Notes: generated from the sequence alone by a model not told the origin. Numbered from the stretch's first letter, positions 1-6,351 are shown. The stretch is DNA of 7,390 nt from Commensalibacter sp963921845 (GCF_963921845.1 NZ_CAWUGZ010000027.1:1-7390); one strand, 5' to 3'. Program-made: numbers and translations.

Positions 1-81
1 TCTGTGCTTTAAATAAGGAATTTTTTATCAAATTTACTTTTATAAAAATAGGAAATTGTTGATTGCAAAAGGATTTATTTA

Positions 82-1212
82 TTAAATATAATATTCTTTT
101 AAAGGAGCAAAACCATTGAACTGTGTTGAACAGTATGTGGATACATAGGCACCTGTTGATAATAATGAAATACAATCCCCAGCAGTTAAAGTTAAAGGCA
201 AAGTGTAATTAGATTTTTGATACAGTATGTCAACGCCATCGCAAGAGGGGCCAGCAATAATAACGGGCTCTGTCTTTAATCCATCATAAGGTGTCTCGAT
301 AGGATAACGTATTGCCTCGCCTTCGGTTTCTGCTAAGCCTCCAAAGCGACCAATATCAAGATATATCCATTTAGGAGAATTGATGTTTCCTCTGTGACTG
401 GCTAGAATAACTTCTGTAGAAATAACGCCAGCGTTGCCGACAATAAAGCGCCCAGGTTCTAATATAATTCTAGGCATGATGTGTGGAAAATGTTCATTTA
501 AAGCGGATCGTATAGTTTTTGCAAATTCTTCAATTGTTGGAACAGTTTCACAATAAGTAATGGGAAAACCACCGCCTAAGTTAATCATCTCCAAGTAAAT
601 ATTATGCTTGGCCAAACCTTGGAAAACTTTTGCGCTTTGGCGAATAGCAGAAGCATAAGCGCGAGGGTCAGTTTGTTGACTTCCAACATGAAAAGAAACG
701 CCATAAGGATGAAGTCCAAGTGTTTTTGCTTTTATCAATAACTCAATAGCATAGGCGTTAGTTGTACCAAATTTACTTGATAATGGCCAGTCTGCACCCT
801 GATTATCCACTAATATACGACAATAAACTTTAGATTTTGGTGCATGTTCAGCAATTTTATGCAACTCTTCAATACTATCAAAAACATACATTTCAATTCC
901 TATTTGATGGGCTTGTTGAATTGAAGATGTTTTTTTAATAGTGTTTCCAAAGGATATATGCTTAGGCTTAGCACCTGCATTAATGCATTGTTGTATTTCT
1001 TCCCACGATGCAGCGTCAAAAAAAGAACGATTTGAAACTAATTTGCTTAAAATAGCACGAGCAGGATTGGCTTTAACTGCATAGTAAATATGCGCCTTAG
1101 GGAGGGCATGTTGAAGGTTGCGATAATTATTTTCAACTTGTTCTACATCAACTACTAGGCAAGGAGTTGATAACGCATTATTTGCTAGAAATTGTGATAT
1201 TTTTGAATTCAT
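82..1212 (-). CDS. Ornithine decarboxylase, PLP-dependent fold-type III (alanine-racemase-like)
   Basis: Predicted to decarboxylate L-ornithine to putrescine in the cytoplasm, the entry to polyamine synthesis. The 376-residue protein has the family motifs in order: the PLP Schiff-base lysine in YAVKANP (K47), GADWPLSSKFG (139-149), the HVGSQ strand (175-179), the Gly-rich phosphate loop NLGGGFP (211-217), EPGR (252-255), the substrate and catalytic loop GPSCDGVD (321-328, with C324 and D325), and TGAYVSTY plus FNGF near the C-terminus (Y356 is the expected PLP-contacting Tyr). The length is that of the short bacterial/alphaproteobacterial ODC, not the long E. coli SpeC/SpeF type. Diaminopimelate decarboxylase is less likely because the CDGVD loop and the C-terminus are ODC-like. 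Lysine/ornithine dual specificity cannot be excluded. The chosen ATG (1212-1210) gives the full N-terminus. Only a weak purine-rich SD (GAAAGAAAA) precedes it, inside an inverted repeat. The upstream neighbour, a yihY-family gene, is divergent. Confidence 0.9.
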   Translation of the reverse strand: MNSKISQFLANNALSTPCLVVDVEQVENNYRNLQHALPKAHIYYAVKANPARAILSKLVSNRSFFDAASWEEIQQCINAGAKPKHISFGNTIKKTSSIQQAHQIGIEMYVFDSIEELHKIAEHAPKSKVYCRILVDNQGADWPLSSKFGTTNAYAIELLIKAKTLGLHPYGVSFHVGSQQTDPRAYASAIRQSAKVFQGLAKHNIYLEMINLGGGFPITYCETVPTIEEFAKTIRSALNEHFPHIMPRIILEPGRFIVGNAGVISTEVILASHRGNINSPKWIYLDIGRFGGLAETEGEAIRYPIETPYDGLKTEPVIIAGPSCDGVDILYQKSNYTLPLTLTAGDCISLLSTGAYVSTYCSTQFNGFAPLKEYYI

Positions 1213-1230
1213 GAATTTTTTTCTTTCATG
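1209..1230 (-). promoter_or_regulatory. Small inverted repeat and six-codon upstream frame over the ODC start codon
   Basis: The arms CATGAA and TTCATG (plus-strand 1210-1215 and 1225-1230) are perfectly complementary around a 9-base A-rich loop. In the ODC transcript one arm contains the ODC AUG and the loop contains its only SD-like purines. The other arm carries an upstream ATG (1229-1227) opening a six-codon frame (MKEKNS) whose TGA (1211-1209) overlaps the ODC ATG as ATGA. This geometry could give translational coupling or occlusion of the start. ODC genes in bacteria are often controlled by leaders (the alphaproteobacterial speF motif, the enterobacterial speFL leader peptide), but I cannot show homology to either. 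The stem is only 6 bp and AT-rich, so chance is a real alternative. Confidence 0.25.
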
Positions 1231-1560
1231 TCCAAACCTGTTTCTTTACAACGAGAAGAGGAAATCTTGCATTACCAAAAGCTAAATGGATTGCATTACA
1301 CTTAAAATTACAATTATTTAAAGAATAAAAATAAGTGAATCGATCCAGTTATTATGGTGTTCTTAGTGGATATGATCTTTTTTTAATGTAAAAGCAACTG
1401 TTAATTTGTAAAGTGATTAAAAAGACAATCTTAACTATTTACTTAAACTTAAAAATTATAATAAAAAATTTAAAAACAAAACGAAGTTTAATAAAACTAG
1501 AGATATAGAGTGAAGCTAACTAACATTTTTCAAAAAACTAACTGGAGTTAAAGGTATAGA
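1213..1560. other. AT-rich divergent intergenic region between ODC and the yihY-family gene
   Basis: This 348-base spacer separates two divergently transcribed genes, so it should hold both promoters. It is strongly AT-rich with many A and T runs. A palindromic ATTATAAT at 1455-1462 offers a TATAAT -10 box on both strands, but neither direction has a convincing -35. An 8-bp inverted repeat (TTAAACTT 1443-1450, AAGTTTAA 1484-1491) brackets that site and could be chance in such DNA. No tRNA, riboswitch or open frame of useful length was recognised. A plausible SD for the yihY-family gene (AAAGG, 1550-1554) lies 6 bases before its ATG. Confidence 0.5.
1455..1462. promoter_or_regulatory. Candidate bidirectional -10 box (ATTATAAT)
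   Basis: The 8-base palindrome contains a perfect TATAAT at 1457-1462 on the plus strand and at 1460-1455 on the minus strand. It lies about 100 bases before the yihY-family start and about 240 bases before the ODC start. No good TTGACA-like -35 is seen at 16-18 bases on either side. In DNA this AT-rich such a match is expected often, so this is a weak call. Confidence 0.2.
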
Positions 1561-2529
1561 ATGGATAGTTCAGCGGACTCCTCAAAAAAAGTTTTTTCTT
1601 TAGATAGAAATTGTTCACCTTTGAAAATTTCTATAGGGGGTTGGTTTGAAATCTTAAAAAATACCATCATGGCTTTAATTAATGGACCTTCGACTTTAGT
1701 ATCTGCCGGATGTGCTTTTTTTTCGACGTTATCCTTATTTCCAACCGCAAGCAGTTTGATCTCAATTTATGGCTTATTATTTGACCCCCAAACCGTTGAA
1801 CCACAGCTTAAATTTTTATCTCACTTTTTACCTCCTTCTGTTTATCAATTTTTGCAACAAATGATAAAAAATCTTGTTGAACAAACTAATTCAACACTCA
1901 CAACGCAATTGGTTATTTCTATTCTTTTGGCATTGTGGGCTTCTGCAATTGGTACAAAAGGGTTAATTACAGGATTGAATATTACCTATAATGTAGAAGA
2001 AGCACGTAATTTTTTTAAGTTTCAAGTGGTATCATTTACGCTAACATTATTTGCAATTTTAGGTATGATTTTGACATTGGCTATTGTAGTAGCTCTTCCT
2101 GCTATTATTAATACATTGCCTTTAAAGCTTTTTTACGAAGTGGTGAATTTTCACCCCATAGTAGGCCAATTGATCCAGTCTTTTAATATTGTAAGAACAT
2201 CAAGTAATTTAGTTGTTTTATTTTTTATTATGGGTATTTTTGCTCTTTTTTATCGTTACGGGCCTTGTCGAAATGACGTCAAATGGCGTTGGATTTTCCC
2301 CGGGGTTATTGCTTCAACCTTTTTATCTTTGGTGTCAGCCTTACTTTTTTCATTTTATGTTGCTCATTTAGCTAATTTTACGAGTACTTATGGACCTTTG
2401 GGTACCATCGCGGCTGTTATGATGTGGTTTTGGGTTTCCTGTTATGTAGTATTATTGGGTGCTCAATTTAATGCAAAAATAGAAGAGTACGTCATGAAAA
2501 ACAGTTTTAAAATACAAGGTCCAACTTAA
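1561..2529 (+). CDS. YihY/virulence factor BrkB family inner-membrane protein
   Basis: A 322-residue polytopic membrane protein of the YihY/BrkB family (formerly annotated as ribonuclease BN), whose molecular function is not settled. About six hydrophobic segments are visible: roughly 44-73, 115-139, 156-184, 216-231, 245-271 and 280-303. Family signatures are the first segment with its SAGCAFFSTLSLFP core (48-61), the loop NITYNVEEARNFF (140-152), the short arm YRYGPCRNDVKWRWIFPG (231-248), and the last segment YGPLGTIAAVMMWFW followed by LLGAQFNA (277-305). The N-terminal 20 residues are polar and should be cytoplasmic. The ATG is preceded by AAAGG at a 6-base spacing, and a GGAG lies further up at 1544-1547. 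The gene appears monocistronic: ODC is divergent and the rlpA-like gene converges on it 52 bases downstream. Assigning tRNA-processing RNase activity would be wrong, since that belongs to ElaC/RNase Z. Confidence 0.88.
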   Translation: MDSSADSSKKVFSLDRNCSPLKISIGGWFEILKNTIMALINGPSTLVSAGCAFFSTLSLFPTASSLISIYGLLFDPQTVEPQLKFLSHFLPPSVYQFLQQMIKNLVEQTNSTLTTQLVISILLALWASAIGTKGLITGLNITYNVEEARNFFKFQVVSFTLTLFAILGMILTLAIVVALPAIINTLPLKLFYEVVNFHPIVGQLIQSFNIVRTSSNLVVLFFIMGIFALFYRYGPCRNDVKWRWIFPGVIASTFLSLVSALLFSFYVAHLANFTSTYGPLGTIAAVMMWFWVSCYVVLLGAQFNAKIEEYVMKNSFKIQGPT

Positions 2530-2581
2530 AAACAGAATAAAATTTTGTATCTAAGTAAATATTGTATACATTGCTTATGGT
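2530..2581. other. Convergent gap between the yihY-family gene and rlpA-like gene
   Basis: The two stop codons face each other across 52 AT-rich bases. The best fold is a weak 7-pair stem (2552-2558 with 2571-2577, including one G-U pair) around a 13-base loop, without a strong following T run. I do not call it a terminator. An 8-base palindrome TGTATACA sits at 2563-2570. How these transcripts end is not visible here. Confidence 0.4.
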
Positions 2582-3139
2582 TTAATTAGGAGCTTGAGCA
2601 ACTTCAATAGCACGTATTGGAGTGATAGTTACTTGGGCTGTACCTTTTTTAATCATGCCGATCTTTGCTGCAGCAGCTTTTGATAAGTCAATTATTCTGT
2701 TGCCCGTAAAAGGTCCACGATCGTTAATTACCACTATTACAGCATGCCCAGTGTCTTTAGAACGAACAAGTACTCTTGTTCCCATAGGTAAACTGGGATG
2801 TGCGGCGGTTAGACTATTTTTGTTAAAAAGTGCCCCAGAAAAAGTTCGTGAATGGGAATGCCTTCCACCGTACCAACTAGCAGTACCACTTTCTTCATTA
2901 CTTTTATTAACATTACGAATTGTTTCGATATTAGCTGATGTAATAGGTTGATAAACCTTGTGACGGTGTAAATAACGAATATGTGTTCTTTTTCGAGTGG
3001 ATTTAATATTTTTTTTTGTCAATGATCTAATAGGACGTTTAGATTCTATAGACATTGATGCGTGTGCACCGTTTAAGGGATATAATCCTAAACCTGTCAA
3101 AAAACATAATCCTATTAGTTTACTGTAATTACGTTTCAT
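2582..3139 (-). CDS. Secreted RlpA-like double-psi beta-barrel protein (septal ring lytic transglycosylase-like), no SPOR domain
   Basis: A 185-residue exported protein. Residues 1-27 form a signal peptide (basic MKRNYSK, a hydrophobic core at 8-22, and an AHA-S cleavage site). No lipobox is seen, so it is probably soluble in the periplasm, unlike the E. coli lipoprotein. Residues 34-61 are a very basic Arg/Lys/His linker. The double-psi beta-barrel domain (about 84-175) has GTASWYGG (85-92), LTAAHPSLPMGTRV (110-123), the acid motif NDRGPF (139-144) and RIIDLS (148-153). RlpA enzymes cleave naked glycan strands of peptidoglycan. Of the acid and His positions important in Pseudomonas RlpA, H114, D140 and D151 are kept, but the Glu expected 11 residues before the His is A103 (SGALFN). 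The C-terminal SPOR domain of longer RlpA proteins is absent, so septal targeting would need another route. Activity is therefore uncertain. The only SD-like element is GGGG four bases before the ATG; the start is supported by the signal peptide. Confidence 0.85.
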   Translation of the reverse strand: MKRNYSKLIGLCFLTGLGLYPLNGAHASMSIESKRPIRSLTKKNIKSTRKRTHIRYLHRHKVYQPITSANIETIRNVNKSNEESGTASWYGGRHSHSRTFSGALFNKNSLTAAHPSLPMGTRVLVRSKDTGHAVIVVINDRGPFTGNRIIDLSKAAAAKIGMIKKGTAQVTITPIRAIEVAQAPN

Positions 3140-3160
3140 GTAACCCCAAATTCTAGATTT

Positions 3161-3187
3161 TGTTTTCTAACAATTTGTTAGAAAACA
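3161..3187. repeat. Perfect 12-bp inverted repeat with 3-base loop upstream of the rlpA-like gene
   Basis: Arms 3161-3172 (TGTTTTCTAACA) and 3176-3187 (TGTTAGAAAACA) are exact reverse complements around ATT. It lies 21 bases upstream of the rlpA-like ATG. No T run follows on either strand and no gene points into it, so it is not an ordinary terminator. It could be a dimeric-regulator operator or a stable hairpin in the rlpA leader. The symmetry itself is seen directly; its role is inference. Confidence 0.6.
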
Positions 3188-3421
3188 TAAAGATAATTTT
3201 ATTAAGGTTATAAAAACCTCACATAGAAATAGCGCACTATATCATATATGAAATTAAAATGTTATAAAAAAGAAAAGTTGAGTAAAATATTCTTATTTAT
3301 CAATCTATTAATACAAAATAAGCTCACTATAACACACACATGGTTTTGTTTTATAAAGTTGAAAGGAACTCAGTTTAAATATAAATCAACTTGATGTAAT
3401 ATAAAGAGTTATTTATTAAAG

Positions 3422-3450
3422 GTCTCAAACATACAGTTTTTCAGTATAAT
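3422..3450 (+). promoter_or_regulatory. Candidate promoter of the aroQ-accB-accC operon
   Basis: A perfect -10 hexamer TATAAT lies at 3445-3450, 27 bases before the aroQ GTG, so transcription would start around 3457 with a short leader. The hexamer at a 17-base spacing, GTCTCA (3422-3427), matches the -35 consensus TTGACA at only three positions. The position is right for the operon and no better candidate was found. Confidence 0.4.
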
Positions 3451-3477
3451 ATATGCGTATTAAAAGGCGTCTCCGTA

Positions 3478-3933
3478 GTGATAGAATTACCTCTTGTATA
3501 TGTTTTAAATGGTCCAAATCTTAATATGTTAGGAATGAGACAACCGGAGATTTATGGTCAAGCGACTCTGGACGATGTTGAACAAATTTGTATTCAAAAT
3601 GCAGAACAAGCTGAAATAGCTATTGATTTTCGTCAGACGAATGATGAGGGAGAACTTGTTTCTTGGATTCAAGAATGCAGAGGTAGGGCTAAAGGTATAA
3701 TTATTAATGCCGGTGCGTATAGTCATACCTCTATTGCTATTTTAGATGCCTTGCTTTCTGTTGAGTTGCCAGTAATAGAGGTGCACATTTCTAATATTTA
3801 CCGTCGAGAATCTTTTAGACATCATTCTTACGTGTCGCAAGCAGCAATGGGCGTTATTTGTGGTTTTGGTCTGCAAGGGTATGCTTTAGCACTTGCAGCG
3901 ATAGCAAACCTTATTTTAGAAGAGGATAGTTAA
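3478..3933 (+). CDS. aroQ: Type II 3-dehydroquinate dehydratase
   Basis: Dehydrates 3-dehydroquinate to 3-dehydroshikimate, the third step of the shikimate pathway, as a cytoplasmic enzyme (type II enzymes form dodecamers). The 151 residues match the usual size. Visible motifs are NGPNLNMLGMRQPEIYG (11-27, with the lid Arg R21 and catalytic Tyr Y26), FRQTNDEGELVSWI (51-64; the family more often has NHEGE, so H is D here), the substrate-binding IINAGAYSHTS (75-85, N77) and EVHISNIYRRESFRHHS (101-117, with catalytic-region H103 and R114). The start is GTG: no in-frame ATG lies before the N11 motif, and AAAAGG (3462-3467) precedes it by 10 bases. It leads a tight operon with accB and accC, an arrangement common in Proteobacteria. 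Confidence 0.95.
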   Translation: MIELPLVYVLNGPNLNMLGMRQPEIYGQATLDDVEQICIQNAEQAEIAIDFRQTNDEGELVSWIQECRGRAKGIIINAGAYSHTSIAILDALLSVELPVIEVHISNIYRRESFRHHSYVSQAAMGVICGFGLQGYALALAAIANLILEEDS

Positions 3934-4385
3934 TGAGCAAAATGCTCGTCGATGTAGAAATTATTCGTATTTTGGCCAATATTTTGACCGAAACAGGGTT
4001 AAGTGAAATTGAAATTGCCGAAAAGGATCAACGTATCCGCGTGGCAAGAAACTTAACGCATAATGCTGTTGTATCTCCTGTTTTAGAAGCAAAACAAGAA
4101 ACGGAAGCAACCCAACAATTTTCTGAAAGTCAACAAGATCCCGCTAAACATCCCGGTGCTGTATTAAGTCCAATGATTGGTATTGCTTATCTTACCCCAG
4201 AACCATCATCTCCTCCATTGGTAAGTGTTGGGCAAGAAGTGCAAGCTGGTCAGGTTGTTATGCTTATTGAAGCAATGAAGACGTTTAATCAAATTCGTGC
4301 TCACAAAGCCGGCAAAATAACGCGTATTTTGATATCTTCTGGTGAGCCTGTCGAATACGGTGAAGCATTGATGATTATAGAGTAG
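3933..4385 (+). CDS. accB: Biotin carboxyl carrier protein of acetyl-CoA carboxylase
   Basis: Carries the biotin that AccC carboxylates and the AccA/AccD carboxyltransferase uses to make malonyl-CoA, the committed step of fatty-acid synthesis. The 150 residues comprise an N-terminal helical region (about 1-39), a flexible linker rich in Gln, Glu, Ala and Pro (about 40-74) and the C-terminal biotinyl domain (about 75-150). The biotin attachment site is K116 in EAMKTFN (113-119; E. coli has EAMKMMN). The thumb loop typical of bacterial AccB is present (about 86-97). The ATG shares its A with the aroQ TAA (TAATG), and a good SD, AGAGGA (3921-3926), lies inside the end of aroQ at a 6-base spacing, so translation of the two genes is probably coupled. 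Confidence 0.95.
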   Translation: MSKMLVDVEIIRILANILTETGLSEIEIAEKDQRIRVARNLTHNAVVSPVLEAKQETEATQQFSESQQDPAKHPGAVLSPMIGIAYLTPEPSSPPLVSVGQEVQAGQVVMLIEAMKTFNQIRAHKAGKITRILISSGEPVEYGEALMIIE

Positions 4386-4390
4386 GTCAT

Positions 4391-5743
4391 ATGTTTACAA
4401 AAATTCTGATTGCGAACCGTGGTGAAATAGCACTTCGTATTTTAAGAGCTTGTCGAGAAATGGGTATTCGTACGGTGGCGGTTCATTCTACGGCCGATTC
4501 AGATGCGATGCACGTTCGATTAGCCGATGAAAGTGTTTGTATAGGTCCACCTTCTTTAACGGAAAGTTATTTAAATAAAGCAGCAATTCTTTCTGCCGCC
4601 ACAATTACAGGTGCAGAGGCTATTCATCCTGGTTATGGATTTTTATCCGAAAACGCTGAGTTTGCAGAATTGGTTGAGATGCACGATATCGTTTTTGTTG
4701 GACCGACTTCTCAGCATATTCGAATGATGGGTGACAAAATTCAAGCCAAAGCGACTATGAAGAAGTTTAACGTGCCACTTGTCCCAGGATCCGATGGAGC
4801 GGTGAAGGATGTTGAATCTGCAAAAAAAATTGCTTTAGAGGTAGGTTATCCTGTTTTAATAAAAGCAACTGCTGGTGGTGGCGGTAGAGGAATGAAAGTC
4901 GCTAAAAATGAATCAGAACTTGAAGAGGCGTGGCACATAGCTCGATCTGAAGCAAAAATGGCTTTTGGTAATGATGAAGTTTATCTAGAAAAATATATGG
5001 ATAAACCACGTCATATTGAGGTTCAGATCATAGGTGACCAACACGGCAATGTTTTATTTTTAGGGGAAAGGGATTGTTCGTTACAACGTAGGCATCAGAA
5101 AGTTTTGGAAGAAGCCACTTCTCCTGTTTTAACTAAAGAGCAGCGTCAGTTTATAGGAGATGTCTCAGCCAACGCCATGAGAAAGCTTGGGTATTGTAAT
5201 GCGGGGACCTTGGAATTCTTATATCAAGATGGACATTTTTGTTTTATCGAGATGAATACTCGCTTACAAGTAGAACACCCTGTCACCGAATTTATATCTA
5301 ACGTTGATTTGGTTTCTGAGCAAATACGAGTGGCAGCAGGTGAGGCGCTCAGTGTTAAGCAAAACGATGTACATTTTCAAGGGCACGCGATTGAATGTCG
5401 TATTAATGCAGAAGATCCAATAACGTTTGTTCCCAACCCTGGTAAAATCAATGTGTTTCATGCTCCTGGTGGGTTAGGCGTACGACTAGATAGTGCTTTG
5501 TATGTGGGATATTCTATTCCGTCTTATTATGATAGTATGATCGCAAAATTGATTGTTCACGCTCCAAATCGCCCATTAGCCATTGCTAGGATGAAAAGAG
5601 CGCTAGAAGAAATGGTTATTTCTGGCGTCAAAACAAATATAGCGCTGCATCAGAAAATTTTATCCAATGAAGAGTTTATAAAAGGAGAATATACAATTCA
5701 TTGGTTAGAACGATTCATCGAGAAAAATATAAAAGCCTGTTAA
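4391..5743 (+). CDS. accC: Biotin carboxylase subunit of acetyl-CoA carboxylase
   Basis: Uses ATP and bicarbonate to carboxylate biotin on AccB. At 450 residues it is full length (E. coli AccC is 449) and aligns almost without gaps to it. The N-terminal domain has KILIANRGEIALRILRAC (4-21) and IHPGYGFLSEN (78-88). The ATP-grasp part has K116, K158, the Gly-rich flap GGGGRGM (162-168), H208 and K237 (in RRHQK). The metal and catalytic residues are E275, E287 in FIEMNTR, R291 and E295 in QVEHP. R337 in ECRINAEDP is also conserved. Every expected active-site residue is therefore present. The ATG follows the accB stop by 5 bases, with AGGT or GAG of the accB end as a weak SD, consistent with coupled translation. 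The common downstream neighbour aat is absent; apt converges instead, with stop codons 19 bases apart. Confidence 0.97.
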   Translation: MFTKILIANRGEIALRILRACREMGIRTVAVHSTADSDAMHVRLADESVCIGPPSLTESYLNKAAILSAATITGAEAIHPGYGFLSENAEFAELVEMHDIVFVGPTSQHIRMMGDKIQAKATMKKFNVPLVPGSDGAVKDVESAKKIALEVGYPVLIKATAGGGGRGMKVAKNESELEEAWHIARSEAKMAFGNDEVYLEKYMDKPRHIEVQIIGDQHGNVLFLGERDCSLQRRHQKVLEEATSPVLTKEQRQFIGDVSANAMRKLGYCNAGTLEFLYQDGHFCFIEMNTRLQVEHPVTEFISNVDLVSEQIRVAAGEALSVKQNDVHFQGHAIECRINAEDPITFVPNPGKINVFHAPGGLGVRLDSALYVGYSIPSYYDSMIAKLIVHAPNRPLAIARMKRALEEMVISGVKTNIALHQKILSNEEFIKGEYTIHWLERFIEKNIKAC

Positions 5744-5744
5744 T

Positions 5745-5750
5745 AAGGAG
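5745..5750 (+). promoter_or_regulatory. Orphan Shine-Dalgarno sequence AAGGAG after accC
   Basis: A perfect AAGGAG begins two bases after the accC stop. At a normal spacing (7 bases) it is followed by TTG (5758-5760), opening a 16-codon frame, and by an ATG (5765) opening a 4-codon frame. Neither encodes anything recognisable. It may be a relic of a lost downstream cistron or simply chance. Confidence 0.3.
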
Positions 5751-5762
5751 TTTATATTTGAT

Positions 5763-6314
5763 CTATGTATATTGGATAACAGAATTAAGAGGGACGTCAA
5801 TTTTTTGACGTCCATTTAATCCTTTTAATTCAATTAATGCAGCTGCTCCGACAATATCTGCACCTGCTTTGCGAAGCAAATCAATCGCTGCTTGTAACGT
5901 ACCACCAGTTGCTAAAAGATCATCGACAATAACAACGCGTTGGCCAGGCTTAATGGCATCTTCCTGAATATGAATACAATTTTGCCCATATTCTAGTTCG
6001 TATTCAATGGAAATTGTTTTTCCAGGAAGCTTCCCTGGTTTACGAATCATAATCATTCCGCAACCCAGAGCGGAAGCTAGTGGTGAGGCACTAACAAACC
6101 CACGTGATTCTATGCCTGCAATAAGGTCTGGCTGCCATCGGGCGACACTGTGTGCCATACGAGCGGTAGCAATTTGCCAAGCATCTGCATTTTTTAATAG
6201 CGTAGAAATATCATAGAATAATATTCCTTTTTTGGGATAGTCCGGAATAGAACGAATATAATCTTTTAAGTTAATTTCTGGAGGACAAAAAGGTGTTTTG
6301 TGTGCAAGGACCAT
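5763..6314 (-). CDS. apt: Adenine phosphoribosyltransferase
   Basis: Salvages adenine: adenine + PRPP gives AMP + PPi, in the cytoplasm. The 183 residues hold the type I phosphoribosyltransferase signatures: IRSIPDYPKKGILFYDIS (20-37, the adenine-site region of Apt), GIESRGF (67-73), RKPGKLPG (91-98), the EYELEYG flexible-loop region (104-110) and the PRPP-binding VDDLLATGGT (130-139, acidic pair D131-D132). The C-terminus (ELKGLNGRQ onward, then a short tail) fits Apt. The N-terminus carries about 14 residues before the usual NLKDYI start region. ATG at 6314 is the only good start, but no clear SD precedes it. It lies 79 bases after the SDR gene on the same strand and converges with accC. 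Its 3' end contains a perfect hairpin. Confidence 0.95.
   Translation of the reverse strand: MVLAHKTPFCPPEINLKDYIRSIPDYPKKGILFYDISTLLKNADAWQIATARMAHSVARWQPDLIAGIESRGFVSASPLASALGCGMIMIRKPGKLPGKTISIEYELEYGQNCIHIQEDAIKPGQRVVIVDDLLATGGTLQAAIDLLRKAGADIVGAAALIELKGLNGRQKIDVPLNSVIQYT
5792..5813. terminator. Perfect 9-bp hairpin in the 3' end of apt; possible terminator of the aroQ-accB-accC transcript
   Basis: GGACGTCAA (5792-5800) and TTGACGTCC (5805-5813) are exact reverse complements around TTTT. Read on the plus strand it begins 48 bases after the accC stop and is followed by a moderately T-rich stretch (about eight T in 15 bases, broken by A and C). On the minus strand the following bases are not T-rich and apt coding has 27 codons' worth or less to go before its stop, so termination there would cut apt short. 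It is best read as a weak terminator for the acc operon embedded in the convergent gene. It is unusual in being fully inside coding sequence. Confidence 0.4.
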
Positions 6315-6351
6315 ATTTACATTTCTAAATAATAAAATAATTCAGAGCTAG

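Larger units (their letters stand above)
3140..3477. other. AT-rich divergent intergenic region between the rlpA-like gene and aroQ
   Basis: This 338-base spacer must carry the rlpA-like and aroQ promoters. Recognised contents are the perfect inverted repeat near the rlpA side and a TATAAT near the aroQ side. Smaller symmetries (AGGTT/AACCT at 3205-3219; AAGTTGA/TCAACTT at 3356-3362 and 3386-3392) are within what AT-rich DNA gives by chance. No tRNA or known riboswitch was recognised. A 48-codon frame at 3248-3394 lacks an SD and was not accepted as a gene. No convincing minus-strand promoter for the rlpA-like gene was found. Confidence 0.5.

Noticed and set aside
1..81. Search for an ODC terminator or a neighbouring gene at the left edge.
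   Set aside because: Only AT-rich sequence with no GC-rich stem and no open frame; nothing supportable.
1235..1260. Minus-strand stretch reminiscent of a 16S rRNA segment (GTTGTAAAG).
   Set aside because: The resemblance covers only about nine bases; surrounding sequence does not continue as rRNA.
1342..1385. ATCCA...TGGAT pairing followed by a T run, resembling a terminator on the plus strand.
   Set aside because: Only a 5-bp stem with a long loop, and no plus-strand gene upstream to terminate.
2622..2951. A 109-codon plus-strand open frame.
   Set aside because: It lies antisense within the rlpA-like gene, whose domain motifs are clear; the antisense frame shows none.
3248..3394. A 48-codon ATG frame in the spacer before aroQ (plus strand).
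   Set aside because: No Shine-Dalgarno sequence, composition that simply mirrors the AT-rich spacer (Lys, Ile, Phe, Leu), and no recognisable motif.
3529..3726. Minus-strand 65-codon open frame, and a similar one at 5264-5461.
   Set aside because: Antisense shadows of aroQ and accC, both unmistakable genes.
6007..6216. Plus-strand 69-codon open frame.
   Set aside because: Antisense shadow of apt over its conserved PRTase motifs.
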